Shown here piece after piece: positions 15,490-23,087 of a stretch of DNA of 50,166 nt; the first letter of the stretch is position 1, and each line of letters opens with the position of its first letter. The notes beneath the pieces are model-generated. The model worked only from the letters and a program-made list of their open reading frames with translations. It made no database searches and was not told the origin of the DNA. The stretch comes from Peptococcaceae bacterium UBA5356. Its GTDB lineage: Bacteria > Bacillota > Peptococcia > DRI-13 > DTU073. Where the stretch lies: contig DHPU01000046.1 of assembly GCA_002407935.1 (NCBI GenBank), forward strand, positions 1-50,166, written 5' to 3'. A program made the translations under genes and the position numbers.

Positions 15490-15602
15490 TTTGCTCCTCC
15501 CACGGTTATGTTTAGAAATAACTATGTGAGAGTTAAAGAAAAAAGAAGGATTTTTTCAATTTATGATTAATATTAAATAAGGTATACGTAAATAAGTTTG
15601 GC

Positions 15603-15629
15603 TATAATACTTACTTAGATGGTAAGTAA
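15603..15629 (+). promoter_or_regulatory. Promoter -10 and operator-like inverted repeat upstream of the EF-G paralogue
   Basis: A consensus -10 TATAAT (15603-15608) is followed two bases later by a perfect inverted repeat TTACTTA-GATGG-TAAGTAA (15611-15629), placed over the expected transcription start. The -35 region is weak. The repeat has the size and symmetry of a dimeric repressor site (for example TetR or GntR type); no regulator gene is adjacent. A small RNA stem is an alternative reading. Confidence 0.55.
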
Positions 15630-15661
15630 AATAAATTAATTTTCCAAAGGAGGAGCTTATT

Positions 15662-17707
15662 TTGCGGGTATATACTAGTAAGAAAATCAGAAATGTTGGT
15701 ATTTTAGCCCATGGAGGTGCAGGAAAAACTTCCCTCACCGAAGCCCTTCTCTTTAATGCGGGACATACAACACGTTTGGGAAAAGTTGATGAGGGGACAA
15801 CAGTTACAGATTATTTGCCGGAGGAAATCAAAAGAAAAGTAACAGTTAGTACTACGCTTGCTCCGGTGGAGTGGAAAGAGTATAAAATAAATATTCTAGA
15901 TACTCCCGGATATGCTGATTTTATTGGTGAAGTTAGAAGCACCATGAGAGCAGTTGATAGCGTCATTCTGGTTGTAGATGGAGTGGCTGGCGTAGAAGTT
16001 CAAACGGAAGTTCATTGGGAAGCAGCAGAAGAAGCCTGTAAACCGAGAATTATTTTTGTTAATAAACTTGATCGGGAAAATGCTAATTACTATAAGGTTT
16101 TGGAGCATCTTAAAGAACGTTTTGGAACACCGGTTGTTCCCGTAATGTTGCCGATTGGTGCTGAAGATAAATTTTCAGGAGTAGTGGATATTCTGAAACA
16201 AAAGGCTTATCAGTTTGAGGGGAATAAAGTTAGTGAAATACCTATTCCTGGGGATTTACAAGCTCAGGTAGAAAAATACAGGGAACCTTTAATGGAGGCT
16301 GCTGCCGAGGGTGATGACGAGCTTTTAATGAAATACTTGGATGGTGAGCCGCTGAATAACGAGGAGATTGGCACAGGACTTCGCCAGGGGATTTTGAATG
16401 CTAAAGTAGTTCCGGTTTTTTGTGGCTCTGCCGGTAAGAATATTGGCATTCAACCTCTGATGGATGCCCTAATTGAATCATTACCATCTCCGGTTAATGC
16501 TTCAGAAAAAAAGGAACTGGATTTGAATAAGGATGCGCTGGCGGCGATTGTTTTTAAAACTATGGCCGACCCCTTTGTTGGAAAATTAAGTTTTGTGAGG
16601 GTAATTAGCGGGGTTTTGAAGAGTGATTCTACTATTTATAATGTGAATAAACAAAAAGAGGAAAGATTTGGCTCGCTTTTGGTGATGCGTGGAAAAAATC
16701 AAGATACAGTGAGCGAGGCTCAGACTGGGGATCTTGTTTGTATTGCGAAATTAGCTGATACAACGACAGGTGATACCTTAGGAATAAAGGATAAAACTGC
16801 TCTTCTGGAAGGAGTAAGTTTTCCTTCCCCTACTTTTTCGGTGGCGGTAAAGGCCAAATCACGTAATGACGAAGATAAAGTAGGTAATGCTCTTGTTAGA
16901 TTAGTGGAAGAAGATCCTACTTTGCGCGTAGAAAAAAACACGGAAACTAAAGAAACAATTCTTACAGGCATGGGAGAAACTCATTTGGATATCATTATGG
17001 AAAGGATGTTGAAAAAGTTCGGAGTAGAAGTTTCGACACATACTCCTCGTGTGCCTTATAGGGAAACCATCAGAGGTACGGCCGAATACGAATACAAACA
17101 TAAGAAACAGTCAGGTGGGCATGGACAATATGGTCATGTCAAGCTGCGTTTTGAACCTTATCCTGATGGCGATTTTGAATTTACGGAAACTATTTTCGGT
17201 GGAGCAGTGCCTAAAAACTATCATCCGGCTGTGGAAAAAGGTGTTCGTGAAGCGATGGCGGAAGGGATTTTGGCCGGCTATCCTGTGACAAATGTTAAAG
17301 TTACGCTTTTTGATGGTTCTTATCATGACGTCGACTCTTCGGAGATGTCTTTTAAAATCGCCGCGAGTATGTGTTTTAAAAAGGGTGTAGAAAAAGCTAA
17401 TCCCGTTTTGATGGAACCCATTATGGAGGTAGAGGTTCATGTTCCGGAACAGTTTATGGGGGATATTATTAGTGATTTAAACGGAAAAAGAGGTCGTATT
17501 TTGGGAATGGAGCCTCAAGGAAAATGGCAAGTAGTAAAAGCGCTCGCCCCCCTGTCGGAAATGTATCGTTATGCGATTGATTTGAAGTCGATTACGCAGG
17601 GCCGTGGTAATTTCAGTATGCAATTTACTCAGTATGAAGATGTGCCACAGCAAACTGCTAAAGAGATTATTGAAAATGCGGCTAAGGAAAAGGAACAGGA
17701 AAAGTAA
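15662..17707 (+). CDS. fusA2: Elongation factor G-like GTPase (EF-G2 type)
   Basis: 681 residues with the five EF-G domains. It is a paralogue, not the canonical fusA: there are no ribosomal protein or tuf genes nearby, and the G motifs differ. G1 reads AHGGAGKT (residues 16-23) instead of AHIDAGKT; G2 reads RKVTV instead of RGITI; G3 reads DTPGYADF, with Tyr84 where the catalytic His stands; G4 is NKLD. Domain IV keeps GGHGQYGHVKLRFEP. EF-G2 proteins bind ribosomes and GTP, but their role is unclear. TTG 15662 is chosen because AAAGGAGGAG lies 7 bases upstream and no in-frame ATG is nearby. Confidence 0.88.
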   Translation: MRVYTSKKIRNVGILAHGGAGKTSLTEALLFNAGHTTRLGKVDEGTTVTDYLPEEIKRKVTVSTTLAPVEWKEYKINILDTPGYADFIGEVRSTMRAVDSVILVVDGVAGVEVQTEVHWEAAEEACKPRIIFVNKLDRENANYYKVLEHLKERFGTPVVPVMLPIGAEDKFSGVVDILKQKAYQFEGNKVSEIPIPGDLQAQVEKYREPLMEAAAEGDDELLMKYLDGEPLNNEEIGTGLRQGILNAKVVPVFCGSAGKNIGIQPLMDALIESLPSPVNASEKKELDLNKDALAAIVFKTMADPFVGKLSFVRVISGVLKSDSTIYNVNKQKEERFGSLLVMRGKNQDTVSEAQTGDLVCIAKLADTTTGDTLGIKDKTALLEGVSFPSPTFSVAVKAKSRNDEDKVGNALVRLVEEDPTLRVEKNTETKETILTGMGETHLDIIMERMLKKFGVEVSTHTPRVPYRETIRGTAEYEYKHKKQSGGHGQYGHVKLRFEPYPDGDFEFTETIFGGAVPKNYHPAVEKGVREAMAEGILAGYPVTNVKVTLFDGSYHDVDSSEMSFKIAASMCFKKGVEKANPVLMEPIMEVEVHVPEQFMGDIISDLNGKRGRILGMEPQGKWQVVKALAPLSEMYRYAIDLKSITQGRGNFSMQFTQYEDVPQQTAKEIIENAAKEKEQEK

Positions 17708-17728
17708 AAGTAATCGGATAAACACAAA

Positions 17729-17763
17729 AAGACTCGCAATTTCTTGCGGGTCTTGATTTTTTA
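17729..17763. terminator. Bidirectional terminator between fusA2 and tRNA-Trp
   Basis: An 11-bp stem (17729-17739 with 17744-17754, one G-T pair, TTTC loop). GATTTTTT follows on the plus strand for fusA2, and TCTTTTTG follows on the minus strand for the tRNA. Confidence 0.85.
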
Positions 17764-17765
17764 TC

Positions 17766-17841
17766 TGGCAGGGGCAGAAGGACTTGAACCCTCAACCAAC
17801 GGATTTGGAGTCCGCTACTCTACCAATTGAGCTATACCCCT
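17766..17841 (-). tRNA. tRNA-Trp, anticodon CCA
   Basis: The minus strand forms a complete cloverleaf: acceptor AGGGGTA/TGCCCCT (one G-T pair), D arm AGCTCAATTGGTAGAGT, anticodon stem GCGGA/TCCGT with loop CTCCAAA (anticodon CCA), T arm GGTTCAAGTCC, discriminator G and encoded CCA; 76 nt in total. It has its own promoter and shares a terminator with fusA2. Confidence 0.97.
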
Positions 17842-17857
17842 GTATGTCACGTTATTT

Positions 17858-17886
17858 ATTATAAAAGATAAGAGACACTGTGTCAA
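17858..17886 (-). promoter_or_regulatory. Consensus sigma-A promoter of tRNA-Trp
   Basis: Minus strand: -35 TTGACA (17886-17881) and -10 TATAAT (17863-17858), both perfect consensus with a 17-base spacer. The tRNA 5' end lies 17 bases past the -10 box. Confidence 0.9.
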
Positions 17887-17991
17887 CACTAAGTAAAGGC
17901 AATCTTTTTGCGTCAATTCCATAAAATACCATGAATAATGGTTGTTTATGGGGTAAAGCTAGTTTTGAAGATAATTTAAGGAGGTTGATTT

Positions 17992-18585
17992 ATGTTTCAT
18001 CAGCAGATTCAGCAGGTACAACAAAGAATTAATAGCGTAAGTCAAATGGCTAGTCAACTCCGTCAGTCAGAAGAAAACAATCGTCAACGCTTAATGCAGC
18101 TAGCTCAGGATGAGGCTTTTGCTTCTCAACAGATGAACAAGATTCAACAATTGTGTCAGGAGAGCATGACAAGTTTGCAAAACATCTCTGTCGGCACGAC
18201 ACGGCAGCAATCCTTCACCGGGATCTCACAAAACCCGGGTTATGGTCAAAGCTATTCTACCGTAATAGAGACTTCTCCTCAGTTTCAACAAAACCCCAGT
18301 TCACTCTTTAATCCAGCGACAATGGGCCCAGATACATACCAGAATGTAATGCAGCATATGGGTGGACAAGGTTATTCGGGAGTAGGACAAATGGGGCAAA
18401 CAGGACAAACAGGGCAGATGATGGGAACAGAATCATCCCTTTCTGATATTTCTACCATGGGGCCCGATGTGTATCAAGCCTCAAGAGAACAGTTAGGGAA
18501 AGGATCTTCTAGTCTTGGTCAGATAGGACAACAGGCAGGAATTGGTGCTCAGGGAAATGTTACAACAAAGTTATATAATCAATAA
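17992..18585 (+). CDS. Uncharacterised Gln/Gly-rich protein with an internal 22-residue duplication
   Basis: 197 residues, not recognised. Residues 1-65 are a predicted amphipathic, Gln-rich helix (coiled-coil-like, one Cys). The rest is low-complexity Gln/Gly/Ser/Met sequence. A repeat SSLxxxxTMGPDxYQ occurs at residues 103-117 and 148-162 with the same spacing to a following Gly; between the copies lies a GQTGQTGQM tract. There is no signal peptide or membrane segment. A perfect AAGGAGG precedes ATG 17992, and a very strong terminator follows, so it is a well-defined single gene. The composition resembles small spore-coat or stress proteins, but no function can be assigned. Confidence 0.7.
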   Translation: MFHQQIQQVQQRINSVSQMASQLRQSEENNRQRLMQLAQDEAFASQQMNKIQQLCQESMTSLQNISVGTTRQQSFTGISQNPGYGQSYSTVIETSPQFQQNPSSLFNPATMGPDTYQNVMQHMGGQGYSGVGQMGQTGQTGQMMGTESSLSDISTMGPDVYQASREQLGKGSSSLGQIGQQAGIGAQGNVTTKLYNQ

Positions 18586-18604
18586 AACCAAAAACATAGT
18601 AAAA

Positions 18605-18650
18605 AATAATAAGAGACAGTTAGATTTCTAACTGTCTCTTATTATTTTTG
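18605..18650. terminator. Strong bidirectional terminator
   Basis: A 19-bp perfect stem (18605-18623 with 18628-18646) with a 4-nt loop, A-run upstream and T-run downstream. It ends the 17992 gene. Nothing comparable starts on the minus strand, so the useful direction is plus. Confidence 0.9.
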
Positions 18651-18747
18651 TTAGAAATTACTTAAAGGATAAAAAAGAGATTTAAAGAATTAAATATAGA
18701 CAGCTAAACTAATTTTTTTATAGGGGGAAGGGAGAACAGGATTATTT

Positions 18748-18930
18748 ATGTTACATATTATTATTGAGGATGAAGTCATGGCTTCAATCCATCAAGAGAT
18801 GAAGCGAATGTCTACGAAACAACTTATTTTATTGGAAGAGTTAATTAAAAAAGAGAAGCAACAAAGAAAAGCAACAATTTTTAATGAATGGCTGGGAAAA
18901 ATCAGGGAAATCAAGGCGGAGTTTGAGTGA
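18748..18930 (+). CDS. Small 60-residue hypothetical protein
   Basis: A highly charged, predicted helical protein: IIIEDEVMASIHQEMKRM, then QLILLEELIKKEK and a C-terminal IREIKAEFE. Composition and length are compatible with a cytoplasmic helical microprotein; I do not recognise it. ATG 18748 has GGGAGAACAGG about 8-13 bases upstream. ATG 18778 with GAGGA 8 bases upstream is an equally good start (50 residues). The upstream 18651-18747 stretch is AT-rich with no clear promoter. Confidence 0.45.
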   Translation: MLHIIIEDEVMASIHQEMKRMSTKQLILLEELIKKEKQQRKATIFNEWLGKIREIKAEFE

Positions 18931-18962
18931 AAAAAGGTAAAATAGCAGCTCGCAACATAAAT

Positions 18963-18991
18963 TTGACGTATTTTCTTTAACCCGTTATAAT
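18963..18991 (+). promoter_or_regulatory. Sigma-A promoter of the UPF0173 gene
   Basis: -35 TTGACG (18963-18968), 17-base spacer, -10 TATAAT (18986-18991), 23 bases before the ATG at 19015 and preceding its AGGGGTGG ribosome binding site. Confidence 0.85.
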
Positions 18992-19014
18992 GAAAAAATA
19001 AGGGGTGGTAAAAT

Positions 19015-19716
19015 ATGATAAATTTTGTTTATCATGGGCATGCTTGTTTTAGTATTGGTGATGGGACATCTGATTTGATCATTGATCCGTTTCTTAATGA
19101 TAATCCTCTTGCCGATATTCGGGAAAATGAGGTCAGGGCAACTCATATTTTAGTTACGCATGGGCATAGTGATCATCTTGGTGACGCTTTAGCTATTGCG
19201 AAAAGAACAAAGGCGATAATCATCGCTCCTAATGAATTGGCATACTATTGCCAAAGTCAAGGAGCTAGAGTAGCTCCTATGCATATTGGTGGTGCAAGAC
19301 AATTCTCTTTTGGCAGGCTTAAAATGATGCCTGCGTGGCATAGTTCTGCCGTGATTAATGGTACTAATATTATTTATACGGGGGTACCTTGCGGCTTTAT
19401 TATTGAGATACAAGGTAAAACAATTTATCATGCCGGAGATACTGGACTCTTTGGTGATATGCAGTTAATAGGGGATAGACATCAATTAGACTATGCCTTG
19501 CTTCCGATCGGTGATAATTTTGTGATGGGGCCGGAGGATGCGCTAGAGGCAGCTGTGATGTTACAGGCTAAAGTGACTATTCCGATGCATTATGATACCT
19601 TTCCCATTATAGCCCAAAATCCTTATTTATATGTAGAAAAATTACGAGAAAAAGGTTTAAAAGGGATGGTGGTCAAACCGGGCGAACTAATTAGCGATGT
19701 TCAAATAAAAGCTTAA
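19015..19716 (+). CDS. UPF0173 metal-dependent hydrolase (metallo-beta-lactamase fold)
   Basis: 233 residues, full family length (B. subtilis YtkL). The metal site motif THGHSDHLGD is near residue 49, and further ligands lie in WHSS, HAGDTGLFGDM (about 141-151) and PMHYDTFP near the C terminus. The fold is that of two-metal beta-lactamase-like hydrolases; the physiological substrate of UPF0173 members is unknown. It has its own consensus promoter and terminator, so it is monocistronic. Confidence 0.9.
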   Translation: MINFVYHGHACFSIGDGTSDLIIDPFLNDNPLADIRENEVRATHILVTHGHSDHLGDALAIAKRTKAIIIAPNELAYYCQSQGARVAPMHIGGARQFSFGRLKMMPAWHSSAVINGTNIIYTGVPCGFIIEIQGKTIYHAGDTGLFGDMQLIGDRHQLDYALLPIGDNFVMGPEDALEAAVMLQAKVTIPMHYDTFPIIAQNPYLYVEKLREKGLKGMVVKPGELISDVQIKA

Positions 19717-19748
19717 GAGATAGCAGAGGATACTATCTCTTTTCTTAT
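19716..19748 (+). terminator. Terminator of the UPF0173 gene
   Basis: AGAGATAG (19716-19723) pairs with CTATCTCT (19733-19740), followed by TTTCTTATTT. It begins at the last base of the stop codon. Confidence 0.75.
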
Positions 19749-19840
19749 TTAGCAGTTAGCTTTTGGAGAACTTTTAGATTTTTTCCAAGAAGGAATTTAG
19801 TGATATTTCACGAAAATACATTAGGGAGGGAGGGGGAAAA

Positions 19841-20944
19841 ATGGCAAGCGAGGGGTTACATAATGAACGAAAGTATATGCTGGCTTTTCATAAAATATTT
19901 AATATAAATTTAAATAGATATTTTGAAAAGATTTTTCAATACTATGGATCTTTTGAAGCGGCTTGGCAGTCTTCAAGTTTTGCTCCTGAAATGGGGATGC
20001 CTAAAAAATATTGGGAACAGTTTGTTAATTTTAAAAAAACCATCGTACCGGAGCTGCTGGAAGAAGAATATTATCGAAAGGGAATAAAAATTATTACAAG
20101 AAAGGAGAAGAATTATCCACTTTCCTTATTGCAAATCTCTAATATTCCATGTATTCTTTATTATTGTGGTGAGGTAGCACTTTTGCATAAAAAATCTCTT
20201 GCGATGGTGGGTTCGCGTTTAGCAACGTTCTATGGTTTGAAACAGGCTCATTCGCTAGCTGCAGAATTAAGTCAAAATGGAGTGGTGATAGTGAGTGGGA
20301 TGGCACGTGGGATAGATGCGGCAGCCCATGAAGGAGCTTTAGAAGGAAAAGGCGGCACTATTGCCGTATTAGGCTCCGGGCTTGATGTACCTTATCCTCG
20401 TGAAAACATGAAGCTTTTTCATAGAATCTGTGAAAAAGGATTGGTGATTAGTGAGTATCCTCCGGAAACGAAGCCTTTAAATTATCATTTTCCGATTAGA
20501 AACAGAATTATTAGTGGGATAAGTTCAGGCGTTTTTGTGGTGGAGGCTAAGGCTAGAAGTGGGTCGCTTATTACGTGTGATTTGGCTTTGGAACAAGGAA
20601 AGGAGGTTTTTGCTTTACCGGGTGCGGTGACAAGCTCTAATAGTATTGGCCCTTTACGGTTAATCCAACAAGGTGCGAAATTGGTTATTTATGCTCAAGA
20701 TATTTTAGAGGAATTGGGATATGAATATAAAACCGATGTATATAATAAGCAAAAAGAAATTATTAAAGATATTGGAGAAAAGGAAAAGGTAATCCTCGAA
20801 TGGATTTCCTGGGAACCTTTAAATCTAGATTTCTTATTGGAAAAAAGTCCGCAAAGGGCAGAAGAGGTTTTAAGGATTTTGCTTGAATTAGAATTGAAAG
20901 GTTTAATTAGGCAACTTCCCGGAAAATATTATGTAAGAGTATAA
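19841..20944 (+). CDS. dprA: DNA-processing protein DprA (Smf)
   Basis: 367 residues. An N-terminal helical domain (about 1-100) leads into the Rossmann-like DprA core with the motifs MVGSR, SGMARGIDAAAHEGAL, and EYPPETKP..FPIRNRIISG, and a short C-terminal winged-helix-like domain (about 300-367). DprA binds single-stranded DNA and loads RecA during natural transformation, but the gene is widespread in non-competent bacteria too. It starts the dprA-topA-trmFO-xerC-hslVU-codY block. ATG 19841 follows GGGAGGGAGGGGG. Position and order match Bacillus subtilis. Confidence 0.95.
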   Translation: MASEGLHNERKYMLAFHKIFNINLNRYFEKIFQYYGSFEAAWQSSSFAPEMGMPKKYWEQFVNFKKTIVPELLEEEYYRKGIKIITRKEKNYPLSLLQISNIPCILYYCGEVALLHKKSLAMVGSRLATFYGLKQAHSLAAELSQNGVVIVSGMARGIDAAAHEGALEGKGGTIAVLGSGLDVPYPRENMKLFHRICEKGLVISEYPPETKPLNYHFPIRNRIISGISSGVFVVEAKARSGSLITCDLALEQGKEVFALPGAVTSSNSIGPLRLIQQGAKLVIYAQDILEELGYEYKTDVYNKQKEIIKDIGEKEKVILEWISWEPLNLDFLLEKSPQRAEEVLRILLELELKGLIRQLPGKYYVRV

Positions 20945-20972
20945 TCATAAAAAGTTTTCGAGGTGATATTAA

Positions 20973-23087
20973 GTGACTAAGATTTTGGTTGTGGTTGAAT
21001 CCCCGGCTAAGGCTAAAACAATTGGTAAATATTTGGGGAGAAAATACACGGTAAGAGCCTCCATGGGGCATGTCCGTGATTTACCCAAAAGTCAATTTGG
21101 AGTTGATGTTGATAATAATTTCATGGTGAAATACATCACGATCAGAGGTAAGGGGGAACTATTGCAGGAGTTGAAAACTCTAGCACAAAAAAGTGATGAG
21201 ATTCTTCTTGCTACTGACCCTGACCGTGAAGGAGAGGCTATTGCCTGGCATTTGCAAGAGTTTTTAAAGTTGCCTCCGGAAAAAAAATGCCGCGTGGAAT
21301 TTAATGAAATAACGAAGAATACGATCATAGAAGCAGTTAAAAAACCGCGCCAGATTGATCAGAATAGAGTTGATGCACAGCAAGCGAGACGGGTATTGGA
21401 TCGCATCGTGGGATATAAATTGAGCCCTCTTCTTTGGCGTAAAATAAAAAAAGGTTTGAGCGCTGGGCGGGTTCAGTCGGTAGTTGTTCGCTTGATTTGT
21501 GATCGGGAAGAAGAAATAAATAATTTTACACCTGAAGAATATTGGAGCTTAACGGCCAAATTAGGCAAAGAAAAGATTAGTTTTGAAGCGAACCTAATCA
21601 AAATCAAAGGAAAAAAAGCTGAATTAAAAAATGAAAATCAGGTGCAGGAAATTATTAAAAAAATACAGAAAAGTCCTTTCGTCGTAACGGAGATTAAAAA
21701 GAAGCAGCAGAAGAGGAATCCGGCACCACCTTTTATTACGAGCAGTTTACAGCAGGAAGCTTACCGAAAACTGAATTTTACTGCTAAAAAAACGATGATG
21801 ATTGCTCAACAACTTTATGAGGGACTTGAATTAAGCAAAGAAGAGGGTTCTTTGGGTTTAATTACTTATATGAGGACTGATTCTACGAGGATTAGTGAAG
21901 AGGCGAAAAACGAAACTAAGCAGTATATCAAAACTACTTTTGGTAAGGAATATTTGCCGGAGAAAGCTCGAAGTTATGTAAGTAAGGGGAAAATTCAAAA
22001 TGCCCATGAGTGTATTAGACCCACTTCTATTAAGCAAAATCCTGAGTCAATCAAAGGGTATTTGAAAAATGATCAGTATAAGTTATACAAATTAATTTGG
22101 TTACGGTTTTTAGCTTCCCAAATGGCTGCGGCAGTTAACAATATAACTATTGCTGATTTACAGGTCGAAGATTATCTCTTTAGAGCCACGGGTTCTACGG
22201 TCGCCTTCCCTGGGTATACTAAAATATATATTGAAGGAAGCGATGACAAGGAAAAGGAAGAGGAGGGCATGCTTCCTGAATTACAGGAAAAGGAAGAAGT
22301 AAAATTACAAAAATTATTACCTAAACAGCATTTTACGCAACCGCCCTCTCGTTATACTGAAGCGACATTAATAAAAACCTTGGAAGAAAAAGGAATAGGG
22401 CGTCCCAGTACTTATGCTCCGATTTTGGATACAATTGTTTCCAGAGGATATGTCCTTAAAGAAAAAAAACAATATGCCCCTACAGAATTGGGATGTCTGG
22501 TCATAGAATTATTAAAGAAATATTTCCCGGAGATTATTGATATAAAATTTACGGCTAATATGGAGAATACGTTGGATTCCATTGAAGACGGGCAAAATGA
22601 TTGGAAGGAAATTTTAGGACGATTTTTTGCACCTTTTAACGAAGAGTTAAAAGTTGCTGAACAGGAAATTGGTCAAATAGAAGTAGCTGATGAAGTTACT
22701 GAGGAAATTTGTGAAAAATGTGGACGCAACATGGTCATAAAGAGGGGACGTTATGGTAAGTTTTTAGCTTGCCCCGGTTTTCCAGAATGTCGGAATGCTA
22801 AGCCGCTTTTGGAAAACCTCGGGATTGACTGTACAAAATGTGGGAAAGGAAAAATTGTCGCTCGTCGTTCCAAAAAGGGAAGAAAATTTTTTGGCTGTAG
22901 TAATTATCCTCAATGCGATTTTGTAACCTGGGATGAACCGGTTAATAAGCATTGTCCTTTATGTAACCAGCTTCTTCTTTCCAAGAAAAGTCAAAAGGAG
23001 GGAACTAAATATGTTTGTTCAGGAGAAAATTGTAAGTACACCGAAAAAGTTGAAAAAAGCTCACCTGAATTAACAGGAGGAAAATAA
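20973..23087 (+). CDS. topA: DNA topoisomerase I (type IA)
   Basis: 704 residues. The N-terminal Toprim domain shows VVESPAKAKTIGKYLG with the catalytic Glu, and the DPDREGEAIAWHL acidic cluster. The active-site Tyr is near residue 299 in YMRTDSTRIS. Three C-terminal zinc fingers follow, each with four Cys (CEKCG..C..C, CTKCG..C..C, CPLC..C..C; about 577-695). It relaxes negative supercoils behind RNA polymerase. The GTG start at 20973 has GAGGTGAT upstream. Stop codon and trmFO start are directly adjacent. Confidence 0.97.
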   Translation: MTKILVVVESPAKAKTIGKYLGRKYTVRASMGHVRDLPKSQFGVDVDNNFMVKYITIRGKGELLQELKTLAQKSDEILLATDPDREGEAIAWHLQEFLKLPPEKKCRVEFNEITKNTIIEAVKKPRQIDQNRVDAQQARRVLDRIVGYKLSPLLWRKIKKGLSAGRVQSVVVRLICDREEEINNFTPEEYWSLTAKLGKEKISFEANLIKIKGKKAELKNENQVQEIIKKIQKSPFVVTEIKKKQQKRNPAPPFITSSLQQEAYRKLNFTAKKTMMIAQQLYEGLELSKEEGSLGLITYMRTDSTRISEEAKNETKQYIKTTFGKEYLPEKARSYVSKGKIQNAHECIRPTSIKQNPESIKGYLKNDQYKLYKLIWLRFLASQMAAAVNNITIADLQVEDYLFRATGSTVAFPGYTKIYIEGSDDKEKEEEGMLPELQEKEEVKLQKLLPKQHFTQPPSRYTEATLIKTLEEKGIGRPSTYAPILDTIVSRGYVLKEKKQYAPTELGCLVIELLKKYFPEIIDIKFTANMENTLDSIEDGQNDWKEILGRFFAPFNEELKVAEQEIGQIEVADEVTEEICEKCGRNMVIKRGRYGKFLACPGFPECRNAKPLLENLGIDCTKCGKGKIVARRSKKGRKFFGCSNYPQCDFVTWDEPVNKHCPLCNQLLLSKKSQKEGTKYVCSGENCKYTEKVEKSSPELTGGK

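Noticed and set aside
15558..15587. Sigma-E-type sporulation promoter for spoVB (minus-strand CATAAATT with GTATACC upstream)
   Set aside because: The -10 is fair (one mismatch), but the -35 matches poorly; in AT-rich DNA this is expected by chance.
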